A stretch of DNA of 60,887 nt from a virus. Shown in pieces: positions 1 to 8,561 of the stretch. Where the stretch lies: the IMG/VR virus record IMGVR_UViG_3300028196_000013, positions 1 through 60,887 of that record. One strand, written 5' to 3'. The first letter of the stretch is position 1. The number at the start of each line of letters is the position of its first letter. Both the position numbers and the translations under genes were made by a program. The notes under the pieces were generated by a model that saw only the letters and a program-made list of their open reading frames with translations, did not search any database and was not told where the DNA came from.

Positions 1-2
1 AC

Positions 3-509
3 TGGGGCAGTTCAAACCGTGGGGTCCACGCAAAAGGTGAGTACGGAACCGCATCTCTCCGAGCAGACGCAATGGGTCTTCTTGACACCGAAGGTCGCTG
101 GATTCTTCCACAAGACGCTGGTTCAACAAATACTGGCTCTGGACAAGCTGGCGCTGCAAGCGGCTGGATCTCCAAAGCAATTTCAATCAAAACTTTGGAG
201 GAGGCATACTACATGTTCACCGGACTGCAGTACAACACCTCTCCAATCCGAGTCACTGAATCGCAATGGGCAATCGCTGGTATTACTACTCCAGTCCACT
301 CTCACCTGATTCTCTCTGTCCTCGAAGAACCATTCTGTTACATGTCAGAACCATTGGTCATTGAACCAGAAAAATTGGTTGACTGGAACCTTCGCAGCAC
401 ACTCGGAACCGGCACTCTCCAGGGCGAGTCTCTGAGAGTCTTGGGGATGATCGTAGGTCAGCACCACGAGATGATCCAACTTCAAGTCACATCAACGGAG
501 CTTGCTTGA
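3..509 (+). CDS. 5'-truncated protein, probable virion protein
   Basis: The reading frame is open from the first bases of the window to a TGA at 507-509, so the gene begins upstream. The first ATG in frame is at 72, but the coding frame clearly extends before it. The visible 168 residues are a mixed beta/alpha chain rich in Gly, Ser and Thr with no motif I recognise. It is followed at 40 bp spacing by a beta-rich protein with its own ribosome binding site, so it probably belongs to the same virion-protein operon. Function is inferred only from position. Confidence 0.6.
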   Translation, partial: WGSSNRGVHAKGEYGTASLRADAMGLLDTEGRWILPQDAGSTNTGSGQAGAASGWISKAISIKTLEEAYYMFTGLQYNTSPIRVTESQWAIAGITTPVHSHLILSVLEEPFCYMSEPLVIEPEKLVDWNLRSTLGTGTLQGESLRVLGMIVGQHHEMIQLQVTSTELA

Positions 510-549
510 GACCTTTTTGGTCCCCACACACACAATGAGGTGAACAAGT

Positions 550-1146
550 ATGGCACTCGATTTAACAAACGCATTCACCATCGGTGGATTGGACAGCGCC
601 CCTGGGGGCAACTCGGCAAGAATTCTCTGCATGACAGGTGCAGTTGAGATTTCAAGCATAACTCCCGCCGATGCAGGCGGTTCTGCTCTCTTTGACGCAG
701 ACGGCGGCATCACTCTAAAAACCGGAACTGGACTTAGTGGTGATGATTACACAACCGCAGATTTCGCATTGTCCTACGGTGCTGGCACCGTGGGTGTCGG
801 CGCAAACGACGCAGACGACGAAACTGGCGATCAAATCCGACTTAGCTTCACTTTCGGAGACACAGTTGACGACATCTCACAATTTCAAATCGTTGGCGCT
901 ACGGGCTCTTTCGCAGCAGACGCAGACGGCGTAGCAGCTACAATGGCCCCTGGGGCCGCTGGAGTTTCTCTTCTCGGAACCGGAATCGATGTAAACATGG
1001 TTGGTGGAGTGACAAAGATGAAGGGAAATACAGTTTCATTCATTCTGGACACACTAAGCGGTGAAGATGTGGCAAACATCGATCTTGCCGCAGGCACTTG
1101 CATTTCCTTCTCGGTTATTGCTATCGCTTTGCCAGTCCACGCTTGA
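550..1146 (+). CDS. Gly/Ala/Asp-rich beta protein, candidate abundant virion protein
   Basis: A 198-residue acidic protein with many short Gly-, Ala-, Asp- and Thr-rich segments typical of beta-sandwich virion proteins. It has no signal peptide and no clear transmembrane helix. The start is ATG 550, preceded by GAGGTGA nine bases upstream. The gene is followed directly by a strong hairpin (1155-1191), an arrangement often seen after highly expressed structural genes. That makes it a candidate for a major shell or turret protein, but no family is recognised and this is inference. Confidence 0.7.
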   Translation: MALDLTNAFTIGGLDSAPGGNSARILCMTGAVEISSITPADAGGSALFDADGGITLKTGTGLSGDDYTTADFALSYGAGTVGVGANDADDETGDQIRLSFTFGDTVDDISQFQIVGATGSFAADADGVAATMAPGAAGVSLLGTGIDVNMVGGVTKMKGNTVSFILDTLSGEDVANIDLAAGTCISFSVIAIALPVHA

Positions 1147-1154
1147 TTCTGATT

Positions 1155-1191
1155 CACTCACAATACCTGCTCCTTTGAGCATGTGTGAGTG
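1155..1191 (+). terminator. Strong intergenic hairpin
   Basis: CACTCACA (1155-1162) pairs with TGTGAGTG (1184-1191), and inside it TGCTC (1168-1172) pairs with GAGCA (1177-1181) across a CTTT loop. No T-run follows, so it may be a transcript-stabilising or processing hairpin rather than a true terminator. It lies between the stop of the 198-residue virion-protein candidate and the next gene. Confidence 0.6.
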
Positions 1192-1217
1192 GAACTTACA
1201 CAAAATGGTGATTCAAA

Positions 1218-1550
1218 ATGGACGGATGGCGAGGAACAAGACTTGGTTATGCTGGTGGTCGAACAGGCTACATGGCAAACTACGGCAACAACGATGCTTT
1301 CAGAGGCACCCTGGGTGCTAACAGCAACTCAAGCGGTTTCAACTATGTCCAGAGCGGCATTCAGCGAAACACAGCTACTTTGATGGCAACCGGCTTCGGC
1401 CTTGTTCTTGGACTTGCGATCCTCACTGGAAACAAAGGACTCAACAATGCAATCAACAAAGTGCCCGTGGTGGGCGACTTGAACAAAGCGGTGCAAAATA
1501 CAGCACCAGCCAAGGCTGCCCAGAACACGGTGAAGAAATTCACGAACTGA
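1218..1550 (+). CDS. Small virion-associated membrane protein candidate
   Basis: 110 residues. The N-terminal half is Gly/Asn/Arg-rich and ends near residue 50. A hydrophobic segment of about 18 residues (roughly 55-72) follows, then an Ala/Asn/Lys-rich basic tail. ATG 1218 is chosen because GGTGA lies just upstream. An in-frame start in another frame (1189) lacks this site. It sits with other structural genes and is followed immediately by another small membrane protein. No family recognised. Confidence 0.65.
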   Translation: MDGWRGTRLGYAGGRTGYMANYGNNDAFRGTLGANSNSSGFNYVQSGIQRNTATLMATGFGLVLGLAILTGNKGLNNAINKVPVVGDLNKAVQNTAPAKAAQNTVKKFTN

Positions 1551-1563
1551 GGTGGCCAAGTTG

Positions 1564-1797
1564 ATGACCAGTACCTTCGAGCGTGCGATGGCTCAAAACG
1601 CCAACACGGTGCCGCTAAGGCATGAACTCGCAGGTAGCATGAGCGGAACTGCTTCAACAGTGTCAGGAGGCGTACTAACGGCTCTTGGCATTGGTACTCT
1701 TTTTTACTTCGGCAACGACCGTACATCGGGCTTAGTGCCTTTGATGGTTGCCGGATTGGGTGGATTGGCCATTGGAGGTTATCTACAGAACAGATGA
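1564..1797 (+). CDS. Small protein with two membrane segments
   Basis: 77 residues with two Gly-rich hydrophobic stretches, near residues 30-48 and 52-70, separated by a short polar turn. The ATG at 1564 is preferred over the GTG at 1552 because AGGTGG at 1550-1556 is then correctly spaced as a ribosome binding site. It follows the stop of the previous gene by 13 bases, so the two are probably cotranslated virion or lysis-type membrane proteins. No homology recognised. Confidence 0.6.
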   Translation: MTSTFERAMAQNANTVPLRHELAGSMSGTASTVSGGVLTALGIGTLFYFGNDRTSGLVPLMVAGLGGLAIGGYLQNR

Positions 1798-1840
1798 AAA
1801 TATTCCCTGAATTCATACACATCAAGGGGGAAGTGATACA

Positions 1841-2611
1841 ATGGCAAGAGTTAATTTTGGAAGAACACCGACTGTACGAGGATACAATCCTTTAGCGAAC
1901 ACACTGAAACCTGGGCATGTTATCCAGATGCGTGGCGAATTTTATGTCGTTGACGCTGTCGAAGGATTAACAGTTGACCTGGTTGTTACCGCTGGTGGAA
2001 ATACTGCTGGAACTGAAATCTCGGATAACTACGATTCAGGATATTTCGAAGATGCGGATCTCGAACCTTACCGAAACCACCTTTACTGTTTGATTCCTTC
2101 CTTGACAGGACAACCAAAATTCATTACACGGTCCGGAACCTACGACGGCGTTGGTTTTCCCGACGATACCGCAGAAGTCACATTGTCTGGAGCATTGAAA
2201 TCCATCGGTGCAGCATCTCGTACTATGGTCGGGCTCATCAGCCCTCGTGTCTATCTCAAGCATCCTGCCGGGATACCCAGGTGGCACCTTGATGAAGCTC
2301 CGGAGAACGACAAGACTGGATTCATCGATGTCACAGTCAGTCCTCACGAAGATCCCAACCCAAACTTCGCAATTTGGATTGAAAGCGGTGAAAATCAACT
2401 TCCACAATTTAGAATGGTGAATACAACTGGAGAGGCAATCTACAACCCTGTAATTCACCTGCAGGGATTCAAAGCTCGGTTGAAGCATCTCAACAAGCGA
2501 GATATCGATGAGGCAAGAAAAGCAAACGGTGGTAAATTTGTCTACAAGATTATCAAGCCACAAGGTCTTCCGCACGCTGGTTCAATGAGCGCTGACTATG
2601 ACCCGAACTGA
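1841..2611 (+). CDS. Virion protein, short paralogue of the next gene
   Basis: 256 residues, beta-rich, with no membrane segment. It shares blocks with the downstream 465-residue protein: a start resembling GEFYVVDAVEG, a central block around GLISPRVYLKHP, and a C-terminal block ending KFVYKIIKP. The long protein has GLYRIKQAE, GMISPSVRVYQP and RFNYKIIQD at equivalent places. The two look like an ancient duplication of a structural protein, perhaps two layers of tail, baseplate or spike. ATG 1841 follows a GGGGGAAGTG ribosome-binding region. Confidence 0.7.
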   Translation: MARVNFGRTPTVRGYNPLANTLKPGHVIQMRGEFYVVDAVEGLTVDLVVTAGGNTAGTEISDNYDSGYFEDADLEPYRNHLYCLIPSLTGQPKFITRSGTYDGVGFPDDTAEVTLSGALKSIGAASRTMVGLISPRVYLKHPAGIPRWHLDEAPENDKTGFIDVTVSPHEDPNPNFAIWIESGENQLPQFRMVNTTGEAIYNPVIHLQGFKARLKHLNKRDIDEARKANGGKFVYKIIKPQGLPHAGSMSADYDPN

Positions 2612-2625
2612 GGGGGGTAGTCTGA

Positions 2626-4023
2626 ATGGCAATCAAAGAACTCACCAAAGGCAAAGATGCTAACCAACTTGCTCGGCAATCCCCCTTTGGCCGCCCTCCT
2701 TATGGCGGTGGCTATGAGTCATCCAAAGATTACAAGACCGGCGAATTGGTAATGCTCTCAGAGGGCCTTTACCGAATCAAACAAGCTGAAACAATCTCGA
2801 CCATCTTTCACATTGGGATACAAGGCACACTGACTGCCTCCGCCACAGGTTCGATCACCATAGATATGACTCAAAACAATCGAAGAGCGACTGAACTCAA
2901 TACAGTAGCAAAGGTATTTCCTGCCGGAATTCAAGTGTTGCTTGGTGAACAGGGTTTCAACAACACAAATCAAATCATCACCAACAGAGCGAACGCAACA
3001 TCATCTACGGCAGGTTTGCTAACAATTACTACAGACGACACTGTAAGAACTGCTCTGTATCCTGTTGGAACGGAATGCACAATCCTGTTCATTCCCAAAA
3101 ACGAAACCCACGCCAAACAATTCTTACTTGACAAAACAACAATGTCTGCACTTGAAAGCCCTTCCTCCGATACCGTAATTTACGAACTTCTATGGGGTTT
3201 GTCGCAACACCCAAAATACATTGGTGAGGATGGGGAAATTACATCGTCGGGGTTAAACAACGCCACGGAGGCGACAATAAGTTCCACCAACTACGGGGCG
3301 CAAATGGGAGGGACTCCAATAGGTTCTGGTGGTGTCAGGTCTGGTGGTGAAGAGGCAGGGGACACAAGTAAGGTAATTACCGGCTCAGGCCATGGTGCAT
3401 CTGGATATGGGACCTCAATGGTGAAATACGCAGGAATGATTTCACCTTCCGTTCGAGTTTACCAACCGGAATCAGTCGTTCGTTTCTCATCTGACCGTGA
3501 AAAAAACACAGATGCTACTATCTCCATTGCTGGAGGCCAATTAAATAAATCCGGATTCTTGGATGCATCAGACACTTCGGCATTGAGCCCCAACCCTTCT
3601 TACCGACTCCTAACGGGTTCTAATGGTAATGATGGCACTCTTCCTTTCTTCGAGACATTGCAGGCGACGGAAGAAGACCTGCACGATCCCCACATTGTAA
3701 TTATTGGAAACAAATTTACTTTGGTTGAGGTAAGCACAGAGGAAGTAAAGCAAATGGTTCGTCGTTCTGGGCGATTCAATTACAAAATCATACAAGACCC
3801 AACTCAAGCTTACAAAGACCTATCAGACGGTGTTACAGGGCCAAGAAACGGGTGGAAAGAGGCAGTAGAAGCAACAAAGGGACGCAGAATGTCTTTTGAT
3901 GATTACAAAAAATTGACTGACAATGTGACCAGCCAAACAATGAACCTTCTATATGGCACATCCACCCAGCAAGTAGCGAAGCGGAGTGGCATAGATCCAC
4001 GACAACGCCATCGGGGGAATTGA
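2626..4023 (+). CDS. Virion protein, long paralogue with a large insertion
   Basis: 465 residues. The N- and C-terminal blocks match the previous gene. The middle (about residues 45-270) carries an extra Thr/Asn/Gly-rich beta region with Gly-Ser-rich low-complexity stretches, reminiscent of exposed fibre or spike domains. ATG 2626 is preceded by GAGGGGGG. The last codons overlap the TTG upstream of the next gene, so translation may be coupled. Role in the virion is inferred from paralogy and neighbourhood. Confidence 0.7.
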   Translation: MAIKELTKGKDANQLARQSPFGRPPYGGGYESSKDYKTGELVMLSEGLYRIKQAETISTIFHIGIQGTLTASATGSITIDMTQNNRRATELNTVAKVFPAGIQVLLGEQGFNNTNQIITNRANATSSTAGLLTITTDDTVRTALYPVGTECTILFIPKNETHAKQFLLDKTTMSALESPSSDTVIYELLWGLSQHPKYIGEDGEITSSGLNNATEATISSTNYGAQMGGTPIGSGGVRSGGEEAGDTSKVITGSGHGASGYGTSMVKYAGMISPSVRVYQPESVVRFSSDREKNTDATISIAGGQLNKSGFLDASDTSALSPNPSYRLLTGSNGNDGTLPFFETLQATEEDLHDPHIVIIGNKFTLVEVSTEEVKQMVRRSGRFNYKIIQDPTQAYKDLSDGVTGPRNGWKEAVEATKGRRMSFDDYKKLTDNVTSQTMNLLYGTSTQQVAKRSGIDPRQRHRGN

Positions 4024-4025
4024 AA

Positions 4026-4643
4026 ATGGTTGATGTATTGCCAGACGGAGTAACAGACATAACAGACGGAGTAATTGACACGGACACCATAATGCTGTTC
4101 CCAGGTGATATGCACCAAGGGGGGCACAGCCGAGTCCAAGACAACCGGGCCATCGTAGAACGCCGAAGGAACTTGACTATAACATCTAAAGCCACAGAAG
4201 TTGTATTGGATCAATTGGAATCCGGCAACTTGGAATATGTACTCATTAAAGCCTCTCGCACGCTCTCCGATGGAACAGAGGGAGCCGTCCCCGGAAAGAT
4301 AGCAATCTTTCTCCAGTTAGATGGATATGCTCAAGGTGGGTTCGAAAGCATTTACGACGGTGCGGTGGGCGCATCTGTTCCAGGAGTCACAATGGCTACG
4401 ATGAGTGAACTGAACCTGCCGGAGCAATCTGGAATGTGGTATTTGACAGTCGACCAAATCGATACCAAAGTCGCATTGTTCCGCAACCGAAACTACAATC
4501 ACAGAATTCGCTTGAAGATAATGAATACTGACACATCATCTTCTGTACATATTGATTTTATTGAAATTGCCAGAAAACGCCGTATTGCAAAAGAGGGCAT
4601 GTCCAACGCTCGAGGCAACAGCATGGACCAATTAGGCTACTGA
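4026..4643 (+). CDS. Virion protein, beta-rich
   Basis: 205 residues from ATG 4026, which has GGGGGA about nine bases upstream; the overlapping TTG at 4020 is less likely. The sequence alternates short hydrophobic and polar strands and ends in a basic segment (RKRRIAKEG). It has no Cys and no membrane helix. It sits within the structural block and is followed two bases later by the next ribosome binding site. I do not recognise a family. Confidence 0.65.
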   Translation: MVDVLPDGVTDITDGVIDTDTIMLFPGDMHQGGHSRVQDNRAIVERRRNLTITSKATEVVLDQLESGNLEYVLIKASRTLSDGTEGAVPGKIAIFLQLDGYAQGGFESIYDGAVGASVPGVTMATMSELNLPEQSGMWYLTVDQIDTKVALFRNRNYNHRIRLKIMNTDTSSSVHIDFIEIARKRRIAKEGMSNARGNSMDQLGY

Positions 4644-4650
4644 GGTGAAT

Positions 4651-5205
4651 ATGATGGGGCAGACTACAGCACAAGCAGACGCATCAGTTTTCGGCGCAAT
4701 CGTTCACCAAGCTGGAACAGGATATCTAACCAACTTGGGTACAACGCTTGCCGTTGGGGCTACATCAATAATCCTCGATACCGGGACCTCCTCGCTTTCC
4801 AAAGGTCAAACTGGAAAATTTACCGGATCAACTCAATTGTACACTATTGTTTCAGTCGATGCGGCGGGGACTCGAGACACTAATTCTGCGGGAATTGGTA
4901 TTCATGGCGTAGATGTAACTCAAATTACAGTCTCGCCCGCACTCGTGGCCACGCTTGCGAACAATGTGGCATTTACTCCTACTGCGGCAGCCCAGGCTTT
5001 ACCTCCTTACCAAGTCACGGATAGTATCGTCGTGTTAGCCGACGCCAGCAACTCAAACAACATCTTCGTAGGCAGCGACAGTGTGACCGTAAGTTATGGG
5101 TTCATGCTTGCCGCTGGTTCCGCTATTGAAATCAAATGCACAGACGCTTCATCTGTTTACATCATAGGTACAACGAACGACCATGTTTACATCACGGGGA
5201 GCTGA
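4651..5205 (+). CDS. Virion protein, Ala/Thr/Gly-rich beta protein
   Basis: 184 residues. Several starts are possible: GTG 4645, ATG 4651 and ATG 4654, all beside GAGGTGA at 4642-4648; ATG 4651 or 4654 fits best. It is a low-Lys, Thr/Ala/Val-rich protein whose last 60 residues resemble the small beta domain common at the end of phage head or tail decoration proteins, with a VYIIGT strand near the C-terminus. That resemblance is a pattern impression, not a family assignment. Confidence 0.6.
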   Translation: MMGQTTAQADASVFGAIVHQAGTGYLTNLGTTLAVGATSIILDTGTSSLSKGQTGKFTGSTQLYTIVSVDAAGTRDTNSAGIGIHGVDVTQITVSPALVATLANNVAFTPTAAAQALPPYQVTDSIVVLADASNSNNIFVGSDSVTVSYGFMLAAGSAIEIKCTDASSVYIIGTTNDHVYITGS

Positions 5206-5209
5206 TTCA

Positions 5210-5887
5210 ATGGGTAAATATTCAGGGGCAGGCGGCGGCGGCGACATAGATGCTGCGACTACATCACTCCAAGGCAAGGTTGAACTTGCAACACAAGCTG
5301 AAACCACCGGTGGCACCGTGGACACGATGGCAGTAACTCCCGCAGGTCTACATACGGGACTTGCTGGCCTAACCGATGTAACAGTTACCGCCTCAGACAA
5401 GATCGTACATATCGATGTGTCTGACAGCGGGAAGCTAAAAATTGACACGATTCAAGGTATTCTTGACCTCGTACCCTCTGTATCTACCGCATCTGACTCT
5501 ACCGCAGGTATAATCGAAATTGCAACAGACGCAGAGACTTTAACGGGAACTGCGACGAACAGGGCAGTTACTCCTGCGAACCTTGTAGCCAAGATTAACC
5601 AACTCGTTGTGGTTGGCAATGCCCAGCCAACACTAACGGCTGGACAGAGTGGCGCAGTGATTTACCTCGACCATGCTAATTCGGGCGTTACCTTGCCGAA
5701 CGGATGTGCTGTCGGCACTCACTTTACAATCATCAACAACACAGGTTCAAGTGAAGCAATTGGGCTAAATACCAACGGGGTGGTTTTGAGTGGCTTGCCA
5801 AACAATACAATCAATGACCACCTTTCTAAAACCTTCATCTGCGTGACGCTTTCGGGCAGCTCCTCAACATGGGCAGTAATTGGGTGA
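5210..5887 (+). CDS. Tail-fibre-like protein with two collar-type repeats
   Basis: 225 residues from ATG 5210, with GGGGAG upstream; the ATG at 5183 lies inside the previous gene. After a Gly-rich start there are two copies of a repeat typical of phage tail fibres: one carrying GKVELATQAET ... AVTPAGL, the next GIIEIATDAET ... AVTPANL. The remainder is a Gly/Asn/Thr-rich beta domain ending in a Trp-containing strand (SSTWAVIG) like many fibre tips. It probably forms part of a receptor-binding fibre or spike. Confidence 0.8.
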   Translation: MGKYSGAGGGGDIDAATTSLQGKVELATQAETTGGTVDTMAVTPAGLHTGLAGLTDVTVTASDKIVHIDVSDSGKLKIDTIQGILDLVPSVSTASDSTAGIIEIATDAETLTGTATNRAVTPANLVAKINQLVVVGNAQPTLTAGQSGAVIYLDHANSGVTLPNGCAVGTHFTIINNTGSSEAIGLNTNGVVLSGLPNNTINDHLSKTFICVTLSGSSSTWAVIG

Positions 5888-5893
5888 ACTCTT

Positions 5894-6547
5894 ATGTTTT
5901 CAACAGCAGTTGCCGGAAGCGTATCTGATTCGACAAAATCAGGGACGCCGTCCTTTACTGTACAAAGTATGAGGCTCACCCCCATCAATAATCAAGGTGC
6001 TGTAGTAACTCCAGGGGTCCAAACATTGACTAACGGCCAAACGACAGCCGCTATAGCGATGAGCGATATTGGATTCGGGGGAAGCATCAGATTCCAAATG
6101 CAAGTGAATATCGGAAATAGTGTCGGCGGTGGTGGGCGTTCAACATCAAACGATATCACTTTGAATCCGAAAGGTCATGAACTCTACTCAGGCGAACTGC
6201 AACCGACAGTGTCGCAGACAGATTACGATGGGAGTCCCGGTAAACATGTTGGCATAATGTTAGAAGAGGGACCAGATGGAAGTGGTGGTACTTCCTTCCT
6301 TTCCGCTATAATAAGTCAAGATTCGGGAGGTGCCGGCGGAACCAGTAACGCCGTCCTCACCTTCAATAGCTCCCCCCCGAATTTGCTCATGGAGCAGGTG
6401 GAAGAATTGGCATTAGGTATCATCTCTTCAGCGACTGGATTGTTTGAGATTCCGGATCTCTGTATCGAAATACTTGACAAAAACACGGGGATTTACGCAC
6501 TTGGTCCGAGCGATGCAATGAGATTCACGATAGAGTTGGCGACCTGA
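5894..6547 (+). CDS. Probable fibre or spike tip protein
   Basis: 217 residues, beginning with Ser/Thr-rich beta sequence. A central Gly/Ser-rich region runs from about residue 75 to 150, and a more hydrophobic C-terminal domain contains an acidic helix near EQVEELALG. ATG 5894 follows GGGTGA. It lies directly after the fibre-like gene and is likely to be assembled with it. No motif is diagnostic. Confidence 0.6.
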   Translation: MFSTAVAGSVSDSTKSGTPSFTVQSMRLTPINNQGAVVTPGVQTLTNGQTTAAIAMSDIGFGGSIRFQMQVNIGNSVGGGGRSTSNDITLNPKGHELYSGELQPTVSQTDYDGSPGKHVGIMLEEGPDGSGGTSFLSAIISQDSGGAGGTSNAVLTFNSSPPNLLMEQVEELALGIISSATGLFEIPDLCIEILDKNTGIYALGPSDAMRFTIELAT

Positions 6548-6558
6548 AGGTGAATAAA

Positions 6559-7011
6559 GTGATTGAAGTCAAAGATTTAGGTACGACCAAAAAATCAAGA
6601 CCACAGTTGTTGAGACTGTATCGTAACGAATTCCCCAAACTAACAGTGGAAGTCGTTGAACGATTCACAAACTCATTCAACTGTATAGCCTGGACAATCG
6701 GTGTTCGAGATCGATGGGTCTGGAATGAAGTAGACATGAACAATGATGGTTTGGCGAGCTTCTCGGAATTCATCTCCTTTTACAACAAACACGGATTGAT
6801 GCCAACGACCATTGAATCGGAAGCTGATGTCGCTATATTCGGATTTGAAAATTTTGGGAAAATTGATGTCAAACATGGGGCAGTAAGAGAAAAAGGGAGC
6901 AATTACTGGCTTTCCAAAATGGGGCAAGGCGGGATAATCCGCCATGCTGGACTAAATGTGTTTGGAGATAGTCCCTATGGGGACCTTCTGTTGATGTTCA
7001 AGAGGGTTTGA
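6559..7011 (+). CDS. DUF7689-like protein carrying an EF-hand calcium loop
   Basis: About 150 residues from GTG 6559 (GGTGA five bases upstream; GTG 6550 is an alternative). The pattern NCIAW ... W.W ... KHGAV ... YWLSKMGQGG.I.H matches what I recall of the DUF7689 family, a putative cysteine-protease-like fold whose likely catalytic residues would be the Cys of NCIAW and the His of KHGAV. Unusually, the middle holds a textbook EF-hand loop, DMNNDGLASFSE (D1, N3, D5, S9, E12), suggesting calcium binding. It sits at the end of the virion block, so an entry or host-envelope role is possible but unproven. Confidence 0.6.
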   Translation: MIEVKDLGTTKKSRPQLLRLYRNEFPKLTVEVVERFTNSFNCIAWTIGVRDRWVWNEVDMNNDGLASFSEFISFYNKHGLMPTTIESEADVAIFGFENFGKIDVKHGAVREKGSNYWLSKMGQGGIIRHAGLNVFGDSPYGDLLLMFKRV

Positions 7012-7034
7012 AGTGGCCGGAAGAAGGTAAGCCC

Positions 7035-7148
7035 ATGAAATGCGATTGCGGATGTGAAGAAATCATCCAAGTACCTCATGAGGGTATAGGGGTGCTGGAA
7101 ATTTGCCAAGATTGCGGTTTAACGACCCTATTCCTTGGGAATCAATGA
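7035..7148 (+). CDS. Tiny zinc-ribbon protein
   Basis: 37 residues with Cys-rich N-terminus MKCDCGCEE and a C-terminal C-x2-C (ICQDCG), a minimal zinc ribbon. GAAGGTAAG precedes the ATG. Its stop overlaps the end of the convergent minus-strand gene by about 20 bases. It is small, but the four Cys in paired arrangement support a real gene. Confidence 0.5.
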   Translation: MKCDCGCEEIIQVPHEGIGVLEICQDCGLTTLFLGNQ

Positions 7149-8066
7149 TGGCTTTTGAGGCTGCACAGTAGACCACTTACAGTAAACACATTGGTGATTC
7201 TTTAGAGTTGTCATAGAAACAGATCGCAGTGAACAAACATTGTGGCATCCAGGGCACACCTTTGTTTCCTCATCCGCAGATACATCGGATATTGGGTGCC
7301 AGTACCCAGATGAAAGAAACTCTTCATAACTCATTTGTTTTACCGGGAAGTCGGGTCGTCCAAATGTCCACGCACCGGCATATTTGTATGAACCGTCTGT
7401 GTATTGAGCCATAAAATAAATGTCGTCTGCAGGATAAATGTACATGCTTGCTTCGTCCACAGTTGTATTATCTACTCTCATGCTCAGCTCCCGAATAAGC
7501 GCAGCATGGTCTTTCTCACTTACATACATGGTGTCCTTGATGAGTTTTGCCTTTGTCCACCCTTTGAATGGAGGCACGACATAGCCGGGGCTGCTCCATG
7601 CCCCGTAACGACTACGATGCTGGCTTCCTTGCACCGTTTGGCCCTCCTTCTCGATGTATTTGGGTTTCTGAGTATGCTCGACCCATCCTATCAGTGAACC
7701 TTTGGGCATTTGGATAAGGCGAACATCGTGGCCCGATTGTATTAACGAATTAGGTGCCCTCTCGAATGGCAATTGCAAAACCTTGTACCACAATGGCGAC
7801 GATGACTGTGCAGTTACGGAACATTTCAAGCACAAGGGTGTGCGTGTTGTTGATTTAATCGTGGAGGTGCCGAATATCTTTTCGTAAATTTCTTCATGGC
7901 CATCCATTCGAATTAAATGTTTCAATTCCGGCCTCCAACTCCTATTCATTGTGGAGCCAAAAGATGCAGGTTTTTCTCCACACCTGGCATCGCCATCAGG
8001 GCTATCGTAAATGTGGTACTCTTCGTTTACCTTTGCAATGTACGGGGTCTTTTGAGGATCTATCAT
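7128..8066 (-). CDS. Unknown protein with C-terminal zinc ribbon
   Basis: 312 residues starting at ATG 8066 with GGAG eight bases upstream; a GTG at 8075 is less likely. The body is mixed alpha/beta with many Tyr and Trp and no recognised fold. The last 50 residues contain CPGC ... CVYC, a four-Cys zinc ribbon. It is the only leftward gene in this part of the window and is transcribed away from the 8.35-12.3 kb operon, with a shared control region at 8067-8354. Confidence 0.65.
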   Translation of the reverse strand: MIDPQKTPYIAKVNEEYHIYDSPDGDARCGEKPASFGSTMNRSWRPELKHLIRMDGHEEIYEKIFGTSTIKSTTRTPLCLKCSVTAQSSSPLWYKVLQLPFERAPNSLIQSGHDVRLIQMPKGSLIGWVEHTQKPKYIEKEGQTVQGSQHRSRYGAWSSPGYVVPPFKGWTKAKLIKDTMYVSEKDHAALIRELSMRVDNTTVDEASMYIYPADDIYFMAQYTDGSYKYAGAWTFGRPDFPVKQMSYEEFLSSGYWHPISDVSADEETKVCPGCHNVCSLRSVSMTTLKNHQCVYCKWSTVQPQKPSLIPKE

Positions 8067-8276
8067 TTGCAACACTCCTGCAACAAGGGAAGATTATGCA
8101 ACAAGGCGATAAGTTGTATGACTTGTATGCGAGTTGTATTGTGTGCAAGATGTAGGACTGTTTTTCCCATGAACCTACTGACAACCATGCACAGACCACC
8201 TGCTTTGCTTCACATGGACAACCTACATGAAGGCTTCGCTACTCATGGAGTGTGGCCCAATACTTCATGTTCCAAG

Positions 8277-8333
8277 AAGGTTATAAGGTTCAAGTGCTTG
8301 ATTGCTAATGGGCGGAAGTGTGTATAGCATACA
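8277..8333 (+). promoter_or_regulatory. Probable promoter and palindrome before the 8.35 kb operon
   Basis: The 288-base gap 8067-8354 has no credible gene. It contains TTATAAGG at 8281-8288, a plausible archaeal TATA box, and a perfect inverted repeat TGTAT-AGC-ATACA at 8321-8333, 22 bases before the TTG start at 8355, which could be an operator. The leftward gene at 8066 also starts here, so the region is bidirectional. Confidence 0.45.
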
Positions 8334-8354
8334 AGCCGTATAGGAGATGTAAAA

Positions 8355-8561
8355 TTGGCAGAACTTGAATCAAACATACATGAAGCATTACTGAACACAT
8401 TGGCTAAAGAGGGTACACTTTCTCCAGAAATCAAGCAGGCCTGCATGATGCTGGGTATCGCAGTAATGAGTGACCTCCGCATGGTAGTTCGAGAAGAACT
8501 CGAACGGTTCGGTTTAGCGGTCCATCTGGTTGGCGAGGAGGAAAAGAAAGATGTGGAATAG
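8355..8561 (+). CDS. Small acidic helical protein
   Basis: 68 residues starting at TTG 8355, with GGAG at the right distance upstream (TAGGAGATG). The chain is almost wholly helical and acidic. A segment near residues 22-50 (ACMMLGIAVMSDLRMVVREELERFG) is amphipathic and may dimerise. It overlaps the next gene by 11 bases. It is the first gene of the operon running to 12.3 kb. Function unknown. Confidence 0.6.
   Translation: MAELESNIHEALLNTLAKEGTLSPEIKQACMMLGIAVMSDLRMVVREELERFGLAVHLVGEEEKKDVE

Noticed and set aside
7229-8327. Several plus-strand ORFs opposite the 7.1-8.1 kb gene
   Set aside because: They lack ribosome binding sites and overlap a well-supported minus-strand gene. The ones in 8067-8354 are also short and without motifs.
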